This document shows, piece after piece, positions 6,891-15,819 of a stretch of DNA of 19,396 nucleotides. The stretch is from positions 1 through 19,396 of the forward strand of contig CAJMLO010000017.1 of NCBI GenBank assembly GCA_905214245.1, given 5' to 3'. This DNA comes from an uncultured bacterium. GTDB lineage: Bacteria; Bacillota; Clostridia; TANB77; CAG-508. The notes under the pieces were generated by a model that worked only from the letters and a program-made list of their open reading frames with translations, was not told the DNA's origin and ran no database searches. The position numbers and the translations under genes are program-made. Positions within the stretch are counted from its first letter, which is position 1, and the number at the start of each line of letters is the position of its first letter.

Positions 6891-8123
6891 TCAAGTTTCA
6901 TTCAACACTCTCAAAAATTCAAATATATAATCTTTCACATTCTTTTTTTCTATCTCATGCTTATTATATATATTTACTACTTTTACCGTTTCATCTCCTA
7001 TCATAATCTTCAAATTTCCAATTACACATTTTTTCTCAACAGGAGCATCAAAATAATAGACTGAATTAACTTCTATCTTTATATTATCAACTTGAGTATT
7101 TTTTACAGCCATCATCTCAAACTCTAAGTCTTCAAGTTCAAGTTTCATATTAGCCTTTCCTTTATTAACTATAATCCTATTTTCATTTAAGCCTTTCCAT
7201 TTTGAAAATTCTTTTATCACTTTTTTCTTTATATTTACCATCTTAAAATTTTTATTTGCATATTCTATAAGTTTTATACTATCAGCTGTCCTCATTTTTT
7301 TAGTATCTGCCCCCAAAATAACTGTAATAATATCTATATCGTCTCTTTTACATGATGTAACTAAACATCTTCCAGCCCCGTTCGTAAATCCTGTTTTCAC
7401 ACCATATACACCATTAAGACTGCCAAGTAACTCATTTGTATTATTTATTGTCATAGGTCTATTATTTATATATACAGTATGTGTTTTGGTTGAAACAATC
7501 TCCCTTATTTTTGGAATTTTAAGTGCATAATCAGCAATTTTTGCAAGTTCATATGCTGTTGTATAATGTCCATCAATATCAAGTCCATGTGGAACCACAA
7601 AATGCGTATTTTTTAGTCCAAGTTCCGTTGCTTTGCTGTTCATTATTTTGGCAAATTCAGGTACACTCTTTCCTACGGATATTGCAAGTTGCACTGCTGC
7701 ATCATTTCCAGATTTCATCATAAGTCCATAAAGCAAATCATTTATAGTAATTTTATCATTTTTCTTAAGACCAAGCCTTGAGCCTCCTGTTTGTGCAGAT
7801 TTATTATCTACCTCTACAATTTTTGATAGATTACTATTTTCTACAACTACAATTGCAGTCATTATCTTTGTAGTTGATGCCATCAATGTCTGTTTATATC
7901 CATTTTTTTCAAACAATACTTGACCAGAATTTCTATCATATATTAATCCAATCCTTGAATTTATATTTGGCTCATTTTCTACTGTTTTTGATGTTTCAAT
8001 ACTTACTTCATTCTTGATATCACTAACATTTATTCTTTCAATATCCTCTAAATCTCCATAAGATATTGTAGTAAATACAAACATCAACATCATAAATACA
8101 ATTAAAAACCTTATTTTTCTCAT
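6891..8123 (-). CDS. dacF: D-alanyl-D-alanine carboxypeptidase (DacF/PBP5 type, peptidase S11)
   Basis: A 410-residue secreted enzyme that removes the terminal D-Ala from peptidoglycan stem peptides and so limits cross-linking. Seen: signal peptide (about 1-22), then the three active-site motifs in the usual order: S83-T-T-K86 in MASTTKIMTA, S138-G-N140 in MKSGNDAAVQ, and K243-T-G245 in GVKTGFTNGAGR. The C-terminal third is the beta-rich domain of the PBP5 group, and the last ~15 residues could form an amphipathic helix anchor. Length is normal for the family. Start ATG 8123 follows AAGGTG by 8 nt; that ribosome binding site lies in the 3' arm of the hairpin at 8126-8165. The gene follows the T4SS operon on the same strand by 48 bp. 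Whether it serves general wall maintenance or the secretion machine cannot be told. Confidence 0.93.
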   Translation of the reverse strand: MRKIRFLIVFMMLMFVFTTISYGDLEDIERINVSDIKNEVSIETSKTVENEPNINSRIGLIYDRNSGQVLFEKNGYKQTLMASTTKIMTAIVVVENSNLSKIVEVDNKSAQTGGSRLGLKKNDKITINDLLYGLMMKSGNDAAVQLAISVGKSVPEFAKIMNSKATELGLKNTHFVVPHGLDIDGHYTTAYELAKIADYALKIPKIREIVSTKTHTVYINNRPMTINNTNELLGSLNGVYGVKTGFTNGAGRCLVTSCKRDDIDIITVILGADTKKMRTADSIKLIEYANKNFKMVNIKKKVIKEFSKWKGLNENRIIVNKGKANMKLELEDLEFEMMAVKNTQVDNIKIEVNSVYYFDAPVEKKCVIGNLKIMIGDETVKVVNIYNKHEIEKKNVKDYIFEFLRVLNET

Positions 8124-8165
8124 AAAAAAATCACCTTTTAAATTATATTTTAAAAAGTGATTTTT
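8124..8165 (-). terminator. Terminator of the T4SS operon overlapping the dac ribosome binding site
   Basis: On the reverse strand a 17-bp stem (arms 8165-8149 and 8142-8126, one G-U pair) with a 6-base loop is followed by T residues to 8124. It stands 7 bases after the stop codon of the last T4SS gene. The 3' arm contains AAAGGTGA, the ribosome binding site of the carboxypeptidase. The loop and adjoining base spell TATAAT (8147-8142), a possible -10 whose transcript would begin near 8135, without the 5' arm. Confidence 0.75.
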
Positions 8166-8171
8166 ATGTAT

Positions 8172-9503
8172 TTAATTAACATTAAACGACATTACGAAAT
8201 CTGTTCCTTCTTTTAAGCTCATTACTATCGTTTTTTCAATTTGATTTGATGATGATTTATCTTTTATGATAATTTTATATAAATATGTATTTGAATTTTT
8301 TTGACAGCTAGTATATTTTATTTCATTACTTTTATAAAAGTTTTTCTTTACATAGCCTTCAAAATCTGCTTGTGTTTTAAAGTAATTTGCTTTAAATGTT
8401 GCATCCAATTTATTATATACATATTTGTAATCACTATCATTTATTGCATCAAATATTTTTTTAATATTATAAGCCACTTTGTTTTCGTCTTTTGCTTCAT
8501 TATATTTACTTACAAATTCAGGTATATCTACTGTATATGTATCAAGTATTGCTGTGTAATTCATTATAGATGTTTCCTTAAATATATAATAATTATTATT
8601 TTGGTCTTGACATATATATTGAGTATATTCATCATTTACATTTTTTTGATATTTTGCAATTCTCAACGTTGTATTTTTTGTTTCATTGTTTTTTGCATAT
8701 TGTTTAAATTGCTCTAAGTTATCAAATTTTTTACTTTTATATTCATTATCAAGTTTGTTATATACTGTTTGTGGTGAATATAGCATTTCTAATTTGTATT
8801 GATTAAATAAATCTTCAATATATTCGTTATCAGATACCGATTTAAATATATATGTATTATTGTCATTTTCCTTAATTGATTCTGGAACATTAATATTTAT
8901 TGCTCCACCTATTTTTAAATTATTATAATTTTTTCTAGCATATTCATTTGGTATTATAGTAAATGTTCTATTTGTTGCATCTACTTTTACAACAACATAA
9001 AACTGAGATACATTACTTGATTTTGTATTTATCAAATTTCCTGTAACAAAATATACAAACATATTGTTACTTTTTTCACATACATATTCTGCTGTTATTT
9101 CAATTGTTGAATTATTTACTTTTCCAAGCTTTGTAAGTAAATTGTTGGCTGTAATACCTTCTTTATTTATATACTCTTCATCAAGCATATTCATAAGTGC
9201 TTTTACATTATCTAATTGAGCTTCTTTTATTAAGCTTTGATCTGCTCCTTCATATATTGATGTATCTGAAGCAGACATATAATAAGAATAAAATCTGCTT
9301 ACACAATCTTTAGCTATATAATAATTACTTCTAACTTTTACTGGTTGAACCGTTGTATCTAGGCTATATTGTGTATCATCTCCCGGCTCATCTATTCCAT
9401 ATATTACCTTACCTCTATTTTGATAAACAACAAGTATTAATAATCCAATCAACAAAATCAAAATAACTGATAAAATAATAATCCAATTTTTTATTTTTGA
9501 CAT
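8172..9503 (-). CDS. Bitopic membrane protein with three NTF2-like (VirB8-like) modules, last gene of T4SS operon
   Basis: A 443-residue protein. Start chosen at ATG 9503 (MSKIKNWIII), with GGAGG 4 nt upstream; an upstream ATG at 9536 would start inside the preceding gene and lacks this site. Seen: one membrane segment (about 6-27), a short linker, then three extracellular modules at roughly 55-205, 220-330 and 335-443. Modules 2 and 3 share an obvious motif: VYNKLDNEYKSKKFDNLEQF (from ~247) and VYNKLDATFKANYFKTQADF (from ~362), each followed by a Y-rich beta block, so the protein arose by internal duplication. This is the organisation of NTF2-like VirB8/TcpC scaffold proteins of Gram-positive conjugation systems, which bridge the inner complex and the wall. 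The family assignment is inferred from topology, motif pattern and operon position rather than a diagnostic motif. Confidence 0.72.
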   Translation of the reverse strand: MSKIKNWIIILSVILILLIGLLILVVYQNRGKVIYGIDEPGDDTQYSLDTTVQPVKVRSNYYIAKDCVSRFYSYYMSASDTSIYEGADQSLIKEAQLDNVKALMNMLDEEYINKEGITANNLLTKLGKVNNSTIEITAEYVCEKSNNMFVYFVTGNLINTKSSNVSQFYVVVKVDATNRTFTIIPNEYARKNYNNLKIGGAININVPESIKENDNNTYIFKSVSDNEYIEDLFNQYKLEMLYSPQTVYNKLDNEYKSKKFDNLEQFKQYAKNNETKNTTLRIAKYQKNVNDEYTQYICQDQNNNYYIFKETSIMNYTAILDTYTVDIPEFVSKYNEAKDENKVAYNIKKIFDAINDSDYKYVYNKLDATFKANYFKTQADFEGYVKKNFYKSNEIKYTSCQKNSNTYLYKIIIKDKSSSNQIEKTIVMSLKEGTDFVMSFNVN

Positions 9504-9513
9504 ATTTCCTCCA

Positions 9514-12279
9514 TTATTGTGGTGCTCTAAAGGCACTAGTCATTTTTGATACATTTTTTCTTTGTGGTGATGAACTTCTTATTGCATTTCCACTTCCTGC
9601 ATTATATACCGTTCCATCTCCTGCAAAAATTTCTACGTGACCGTTATTATAATATAATACATCTCCTGGTTGTAAATCTAATGCACTTGATAATTGTTTC
9701 CAACCTTTTCTTACAAGTAGATTTCTAACTCCTTCAGCACTATCTGTATGTTCTGAATCAGATATAAATCCTGAAGCTTGCAATACCCAAGAAACATATG
9801 TACCACAGCATGCATGATGATATCCATTTTTAGAATCTTCAAATGTTGTATTTAATCCATGTCCAGAGCCATTACATTCTTCATAGCTATTGCCACCATA
9901 TACACAATATGTGTAATTATTTTGTTCCATGTATTTGTGTATTTCATCTGCAACTTGAATAATTGTACCACTTAATGGTGCTGTCATACCTTTGTATTTT
10001 TCATAATATTCACGTGCATATTGTCTTCTTGTACTCATTGAAGAATTTGCCGCAGAAGTATTTGGTCTTTCAAATGACCAACAAAATGCTGTTGCTGCTT
10101 CTTCTGGTGTTGATGCTTTTGACCACATATCTCCATTGTATCCATGATAATATAACAACTGATAACTTGCATATCCTCTAGCAGGACCTTGAGCTCCAGG
10201 AGTTAATTCCGTAAGTAAAAATTCTACTTGTGTATCTTCATCACTTGGCTGTTTTCCTTTAGATGCTGCATATGACTCTAGAGCAGTACGTCTACCATAG
10301 GACCACTGACATAATCCAAATCCAACACCTGTACCACCTTCAATAGCACTTGGGTTAAATCCACCAGATTCATATTTAATATTTCCCATAGCACCTGCAA
10401 CTGCTTCATCACTATATCCTGCGGATTTTAATGTAAACCATACTTTGTCTTCTATACTGCTTCCATAAATTGCTGATGAAGTTGTTCCTAAATTTATAAC
10501 ATTTCCTGCTTGGAATAAGCTCCAATTTAAATTTGTAACTCCATAATCTCTACCAGAATACAAATACAAAGCATATTTTAATATCTGCTCTAAGTTTTGA
10601 GATGAAGAATCTTTTTCAAGTAAGTAGAAAATCATTTGAGCTCCACTTATTATATTTCCACCTGCTGAATCATATCTTGTAGAATTTGGTATTTTAAATT
10701 TATTATCAAGTAATCCTATAAATGTAGAATTTTCGTCAACTCTTTCGTTTGAATCAACTTTTCCATTTCCGTTTAAATCAAGTATTCCTTGGCTTCCTTT
10801 TTTTCCTAATCTACTTACAACGCCTCCAGCAACTCCATCTTTATATCTTTTGATTTTATTATGACTTGAATATGTCCACTTTTGTCCTGTTTTCCATGTT
10901 ACTTCTCCCTCTCCTACAAGTGTTGGCTCAGGTTCATCATCTGCATAATTATAATTTTCTGCTCTTTCTGCATCAACATCATCATCTAACTCATAGTTTA
11001 TATTTTGCTCACAAAACCATGTTTTTACATATGTTACTTTTGTTGTTGGCACTTTACTTGTAATTGTAGTTGTAGTTGTCTCTGTCATATCTTCTTTAGT
11101 CAAATCATCTTTTAATTCATAATGTCCTTCTATTCCAAAATCAGGATCCGCATCTACCCATTTTTTCCATATTTTATGTACATTTTTTGTATATGTATAT
11201 ATTTCAGTATCCACACTTGTTGTATCTGTATCTATAACAGTTAATCGTATTTCACTATTTTTTACAAGGTCTGTTACAGCTGAAAGAAATTCTGGATTTT
11301 GTGTTATTAATGTTAAGTATACAAAGAAATTCATTGATGTTGTATATTGTGAAATTGCACTCTTGTAATCTACTTCTCTTAAAGTTATTGAAGTATTATC
11401 AGTTACCTGAGTATTAGATATTTGTTTATTATTTTTTTTAACTTCTTTTCCAACTTTAGTTGTAGTATAAGCAGGTACTACAAGCTTTCCATCATTTGTA
11501 GAAAAATACTTCAAAATCTCAGTTGTATTTCCACTATCTTTTAATTTTACCATCTCATCATATGCTTTATATTTTAACTGTGTACCTGTCCCTGCATTTT
11601 TTTCTCCAGCTGTTCTATACACATATACAGTACCATATGGCTTTCCACCATGTAAATAATTTTCTGATATCCACCCTGGTTTTGTGTTTAAAGTTTGAGT
11701 CATTGCCTGTGCTTCGTAAAATTCTCTTATATATTTTCTTAAAGCTTTTTGATTTTCTTCTTGAATATCATCTTTTGTGTAATCAACATCTCCAAGAAGC
11801 TTTAGACCATCCATACTTACACCCAGCCCGGATATACCATTAATTATTTCATCTATTTGATTATCATCAATTTCTATTGCTCCATCATTGTCAATAGTAA
11901 AGAAATCTGCAATCTTTGATATTACATTTTGCACCACATCTCCAACTGCATCAAATATTCCAAATAAAGCTCCACCTAAAGCACAGATAATTAAAATTGG
12001 AATTAATGCTTTAACTATAGCCATTATAATCATTTTTTTTATTTGCTTTTTACCTTTTTTACTTGCTGCTAACTTTATAGCATCTTTTGCAGCTCCTGCA
12101 ACATTTCCTGAAGCAGCATTTTTAGCAAGCGAAGCACCTGTTTTTAAAGCTTCCACATTATCTCTTAAATTTTGCTTTTGTCTTTGTTCTTCAGCTTGTG
12201 GACTATTTTCTAAATTTTCGTTATCAATTGCATCATTGTTTTTAAGTTCGTTATTTTTATTATTATTTAAGTCGCTCAT
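9514..12279 (-). CDS. T4SS peptidoglycan hydrolase: lysozyme plus NlpC/P60-type endopeptidase (VirB1/CwlT-like)
   Basis: A 921-residue bifunctional wall hydrolase that would open peptidoglycan for the secretion channel. Start ATG 12279 follows AAAGGTGG by 4 nt. Order: acidic/Asn-rich cytoplasmic N-terminus, basic stretch KKGKKQIKK, membrane segment about 83-110, an unrecognised region ~130-600 with a Thr-rich run (400-407) and one EF-hand/dockerin-like loop DLNGNGKVDSNE (501-512), a phage-tail-lysozyme-like domain ~609-765 with Glu637 in GNIKYESGGFNP, then an NlpC/P60- or CHAP-like domain ~774-921 with the Cys pair in HHACCGTYVSW (824/825) and His881 in NGHVEIFAG. Conjugation enzymes such as CwlT of ICEBs1 have the same lysozyme-then-NlpC/P60 order but are far shorter; the ~470-residue middle region is unusual. 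It lies between two VirB8-like genes. Confidence 0.88.
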   Translation of the reverse strand: MSDLNNNKNNELKNNDAIDNENLENSPQAEEQRQKQNLRDNVEALKTGASLAKNAASGNVAGAAKDAIKLAASKKGKKQIKKMIIMAIVKALIPILIICALGGALFGIFDAVGDVVQNVISKIADFFTIDNDGAIEIDDNQIDEIINGISGLGVSMDGLKLLGDVDYTKDDIQEENQKALRKYIREFYEAQAMTQTLNTKPGWISENYLHGGKPYGTVYVYRTAGEKNAGTGTQLKYKAYDEMVKLKDSGNTTEILKYFSTNDGKLVVPAYTTTKVGKEVKKNNKQISNTQVTDNTSITLREVDYKSAISQYTTSMNFFVYLTLITQNPEFLSAVTDLVKNSEIRLTVIDTDTTSVDTEIYTYTKNVHKIWKKWVDADPDFGIEGHYELKDDLTKEDMTETTTTTITSKVPTTKVTYVKTWFCEQNINYELDDDVDAERAENYNYADDEPEPTLVGEGEVTWKTGQKWTYSSHNKIKRYKDGVAGGVVSRLGKKGSQGILDLNGNGKVDSNERVDENSTFIGLLDNKFKIPNSTRYDSAGGNIISGAQMIFYLLEKDSSSQNLEQILKYALYLYSGRDYGVTNLNWSLFQAGNVINLGTTSSAIYGSSIEDKVWFTLKSAGYSDEAVAGAMGNIKYESGGFNPSAIEGGTGVGFGLCQWSYGRRTALESYAASKGKQPSDEDTQVEFLLTELTPGAQGPARGYASYQLLYYHGYNGDMWSKASTPEEAATAFCWSFERPNTSAANSSMSTRRQYAREYYEKYKGMTAPLSGTIIQVADEIHKYMEQNNYTYCVYGGNSYEECNGSGHGLNTTFEDSKNGYHHACCGTYVSWVLQASGFISDSEHTDSAEGVRNLLVRKGWKQLSSALDLQPGDVLYYNNGHVEIFAGDGTVYNAGSGNAIRSSSPQRKNVSKMTSAFRAPQ

Positions 12280-12303
12280 TTTACCACCTTTATTGATTTT
12301 TGT

Positions 12304-13245
12304 TTATATATCAATATTCAACTCCATTTTTCCAATTTGAGTATCATTAGGATTTTGCAAATAGGTATCTGCATCTAGTATTATATTTGCAAATTTCATT
12401 TTTTGAATTACTCTGCTAAAATCATATATCTTATTAAATCTTATAGTTATGTTTCTTTGATATCCTGATTTTAAACTTAATATTTCTGCTGGAATCTCAT
12501 TTATAAATGAAGAATATTCTACATTTTTCTTATCAACCAAACAGATACTTTTGCTGTCATTTTCATCTGCTATTTTTATAGACTTATCACTGTAGTTTTT
12601 TATCGTTATACTATATTCCACATAATTTTTATATGTTTTCTTGCTATTTATAATTATTTCAACATTGTTTTCTCTAGCTGATTTATTTATATTTTCATTT
12701 GCTATAAAACCATTTACATTCAATTTTGTATTATCATCATCTTGAATAACTGTTATATAGTCTTCTCTATTATCATTTGTTATTCCCGTTCCACCTGTTG
12801 CAAGTAAATTATCAGCATAATATGTTATTTTATATGTATATACATTACTGTAATTTAGCCATAATTCTAAATTATATGTTCTCTTTTGTGTAAAAACATT
12901 GTTGTAATAACCAGATATAAATTTATTTATGTCATTTCCGTATTCTTTTTTGCAATCATCTGAAAGTAAATTAAATGCAGTTTGGTAATCCTTATTATTA
13001 CAGCTTTGCACAAATTTTTCTATTATCTCTGTACTAACTTTTGTTTCTTCTGTAGTTGTTTTTTCTCCTGTAATAACTGACTCTGTTGGTTCAAATCTGT
13101 CTACTACTTCATTTGAACTTCCTGTTTTATCTTTTCCTATTATAGAATTTGTAATTTGTATTAAAATAAAAACAAAGGCTACCAGTGCAATGATTAAAAT
13201 TATTTTTCCTCTGTTTTGATTCCAATATCTAATCATCCATTTCAT
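12304..13245 (-). CDS. Bitopic membrane protein with NTF2-like domain (VirB8-like), T4SS operon
   Basis: A 313-residue protein with a basic N-terminus, one membrane segment (about 13-33), a Thr/Ser/Glu-rich linker and an extracellular part. Residues ~68-165 have the NTF2-like pattern (STEIIEKFVQSCNNKDYQ then AFNLLSDDCKKEY at 91), similar to the VYNKLD blocks of the protein encoded at 8172-9503. Residues ~190-305 form a second, beta-rich domain (VEYSITIKNYSDKSI, ITIRFNKIYD) that resembles DUF4352-type Ig-like domains. Start ATG 13245 follows GGAGG by 7 nt, 18 bp after the VirB6-like stop. Its place next to VirB6 and the hydrolase fits a VirB8-type scaffold; sequence alone does not prove it. 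Confidence 0.7.
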   Translation of the reverse strand: MKWMIRYWNQNRGKIILIIALVAFVFILIQITNSIIGKDKTGSSNEVVDRFEPTESVITGEKTTTEETKVSTEIIEKFVQSCNNKDYQTAFNLLSDDCKKEYGNDINKFISGYYNNVFTQKRTYNLELWLNYSNVYTYKITYYADNLLATGGTGITNDNREDYITVIQDDDNTKLNVNGFIANENINKSARENNVEIIINSKKTYKNYVEYSITIKNYSDKSIKIADENDSKSICLVDKKNVEYSSFINEIPAEILSLKSGYQRNITIRFNKIYDFSRVIQKMKFANIILDADTYLQNPNDTQIGKMELNIDI

Positions 13246-13263
13246 TTGATAGCCTCCATTTTG

Positions 13264-15810
13264 TTAATCTTTTTGATAATTTACTTTTTTATATTTACAT
13301 AATAGTTTCATCATCTGTTCTCTATTTGTAGCAAGTTGTTCTTTTGATATGCTTGGATTAGCTTTTAATATTCCAGCCTCAAAGTCAGATCTTAATCCAT
13401 TTCTATATTTTGCATCAGTTGCAAGTTTATCTCCTTTTACATCTCCTGCAATTTTTGCAATTGTTTGAGATTGCAATTTAGCTGTTTGATTTCTTTCTTC
13501 TTCATTCATTTGTGTATTTGAAGCCAAGTCAGATCTAATACTGTCTTCTAGTTTTAATGTTTTATTAATATCTCCAAGATCTGTTATACCTGCATCATAG
13601 TGAGATATTCCTCTTTCTTCATAATCATTTAATTCCTTATTGCTTAACCTTGTACCATCATCATGTACTATTTCACCGCCTATTGATTGTCTAATGTCTC
13701 CAGCTTCTTTTAGTTGTCTATCCTGTGCTTCAGTTTTTGCCGCATTTACACTTCCATAATATGCTTCTCTTCCACCTTGAGATGCAGCTTGTACAACTCC
13801 AGAGTTTGCAATTCTACTTCCAGCTCCAAGCACCATGTTATTAAGTGCTGTTCCGCCTAATGCTGCTCCTGCTGCTCCATATTTGAATACATCTTCTAAG
13901 TTGTCTCCTGCAATACCCATTCCAAGTCCAACTGCTGCTCCAACTCCAGTTGTTGTTGCTCTTATTGCAGCTTTTCCTGCAAATTTTGCTGCACCAAGTG
14001 CCGTACGTTTAATTGCATCTGGTGAACCAAATCTTTTCACAAGTCCTGAACCAGCATATTTTCCAGCACTTGTTATTGCACCTTTTATATATCTTCCAGC
14101 TCCAGTATTTCCAACGGCATTTACTCCTCTTCTTAGCAATCCTGGATTATTATTTTCTGTTTCTTGTTCAGGTTGTTGATTCCCAAGTTGTCTATTATAT
14201 GCTGGATCACGTGTTGGATTATAAGCTGAATCATAATCATCTGTATATGGATTATAATATTCTCCATTTGCATTTTGTCCAAATCCTTCTTGACGATATC
14301 TATCTAATGCATCATCACCATTTTGTGGATTATTATTATTATTGTTGTTTACATTTTCATTATTATTATCTGCATTAGCATTAGCTGTTGCTGTTGCAAA
14401 AGCTCCGTATCCACTTGGTGCATCATCAGATTTCACTGGCTTGTCTAAACTTGCTTGTTGTCTTATAGGCTTTGAACCACTTGAACTTCCTGAGCCACCA
14501 TTTCCAAGTCTTTGTGCACTTCTTGATACAACGCCTTTAACTGCATTAAATGCTGCTGCACCACCAAATCCTCCAACAAATCCTCCTGAAGCAGTAGAAG
14601 CTTTGTCAAATCCAAAGAATTTTCTTAGTATTTTTTCTGCTGGTCCCATAAATGCAAACACAAGTATTGCATATAATGGATTGTCTATAATTAAATTTTC
14701 TGCTGAGCCAATAAAAATTGCATATATAATTAAATGAAATGGTTGAAGTAATGCATTAAATACATACTCTTTTAGCCACATATTAAATGCTTGTGCCTTT
14801 CCATCTCCCATTTTATCTATAGGATATGTAAGTGTAACAAGAGGTGCCATTAATGTTAAAAATGCCATTGTTATAACCCTTTTTATATATTCCCATGTGA
14901 ATTTTATAGTGTATACAACCAAACCTAAATATAAAAGTGCATACATAACTCTTTTTAATAAGTCAGAATATTCAACTTGCATTCTAACGGCTCCAGTAAG
15001 ATTTGTTACATACTCTATTTTTCCATTTTTGGCATCCGAATCATTTATCGTAACTTTAACATTAGTTGCTCCTTTTAATCCATCTGTTATCATTTGGGTT
15101 ACTGTCATTGTAAAATTCATAATATAATGTAAAAAGAATACTAAACAAAGTGCAATTAGCCAATCCATAAACATTTGCTTATATTTAGCTTTATCTGATG
15201 CTACACTTGTTATCATCATTCTTATACCTACATAAACAAGAATTGATAAAAGCCCAACAATTACTAAGTTTCTTAATGCATTATACCAACTTGAAATTGT
15301 CGCTTGAAGTTGACTTGCAATTGATTTATCATTTTTATCATCATCATTCCAATCTTTAGGATTAATAAAATTAGCATCAAGTGCAGGAACTTCATTTGAA
15401 AATATTTTATCAGGACCATATTGAATTATTGGAATTGTATATGTTCCCAATCCAAACCATCCATGGTCTAAATCTTTTGCATCAATTTCAAGATTACCAA
15501 TATTTTTACCTGATGCACTATCAACGTCCATTCCGTATTTTTCCTGATTTCCATCAAAATCATCTGATTCTATCATAAATGCAGTAAAAGACATTTTTTT
15601 AAAATTTATATTTTCATTACTGTCTACACATACTTGAATCAATGCCATAACACCATCTAAAAAGCTTGTAAAAACATCTATTAAAGGTCCAAAAAGCGTA
15701 CCTCCAAAGCTTGCTTGTGAAAAGTTCGGAGCCACAAAGTTAAATGACAGAACCATTACTATTGCTATTATTATCTTTTGTGTGAGATTTTTGCTCATTA
15801 TCTTTTTCAT
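13264..15810 (-). CDS. VirB6/TrbL-like polytopic T4SS membrane protein
   Basis: An 848-residue channel component of the type IV system. Seen: a signal peptide (about 1-33, ending SQA-S), a short extracytoplasmic region to ~170, then membrane segments near 181-201, 212-232, 288-305, 312-330, 350-369 and 374-390, with the TrbL-like pattern of W..Y..RVITMAFLTLMAPLVTL and W.KEYVFNALLQPFHLIIY. The rest (~400-848) is a soluble tail: Gly/Ser-rich, then an Asn-rich run at 478-498 with seven to eight consecutive Asn, then Gly/Ala-rich helices that may re-enter the membrane (605-660), and a charged helical end. Start ATG 15810 follows a GGGGG-type site, 9 bp after the VirB4 stop. The ~450-residue tail after the membrane core is long for the family. 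Confidence 0.87.
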   Translation of the reverse strand: MKKIMSKNLTQKIIIAIVMVLSFNFVAPNFSQASFGGTLFGPLIDVFTSFLDGVMALIQVCVDSNENINFKKMSFTAFMIESDDFDGNQEKYGMDVDSASGKNIGNLEIDAKDLDHGWFGLGTYTIPIIQYGPDKIFSNEVPALDANFINPKDWNDDDKNDKSIASQLQATISSWYNALRNLVIVGLLSILVYVGIRMMITSVASDKAKYKQMFMDWLIALCLVFFLHYIMNFTMTVTQMITDGLKGATNVKVTINDSDAKNGKIEYVTNLTGAVRMQVEYSDLLKRVMYALLYLGLVVYTIKFTWEYIKRVITMAFLTLMAPLVTLTYPIDKMGDGKAQAFNMWLKEYVFNALLQPFHLIIYAIFIGSAENLIIDNPLYAILVFAFMGPAEKILRKFFGFDKASTASGGFVGGFGGAAAFNAVKGVVSRSAQRLGNGGSGSSSGSKPIRQQASLDKPVKSDDAPSGYGAFATATANANADNNNENVNNNNNNNPQNGDDALDRYRQEGFGQNANGEYYNPYTDDYDSAYNPTRDPAYNRQLGNQQPEQETENNNPGLLRRGVNAVGNTGAGRYIKGAITSAGKYAGSGLVKRFGSPDAIKRTALGAAKFAGKAAIRATTTGVGAAVGLGMGIAGDNLEDVFKYGAAGAALGGTALNNMVLGAGSRIANSGVVQAASQGGREAYYGSVNAAKTEAQDRQLKEAGDIRQSIGGEIVHDDGTRLSNKELNDYEERGISHYDAGITDLGDINKTLKLEDSIRSDLASNTQMNEEERNQTAKLQSQTIAKIAGDVKGDKLATDAKYRNGLRSDFEAGILKANPSISKEQLATNREQMMKLLCKYKKVNYQKD

Positions 15811-15819
15811 ATAATCCCC

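Noticed and set aside
9514..9536. Upstream start at 9536 for the three-module VirB8-like protein
   Set aside because: It begins inside the hydrolase gene and adds MPLEHHNNGGN before an otherwise normal start that has GGAGG 4 nt upstream.
13835..14737. Several long forward frames across the VirB6-like gene
   Set aside because: They are antisense shadows of low-complexity Gly/Ala/Asn codons; the reverse frame has signal peptide, membrane core and a proper ribosome binding site.
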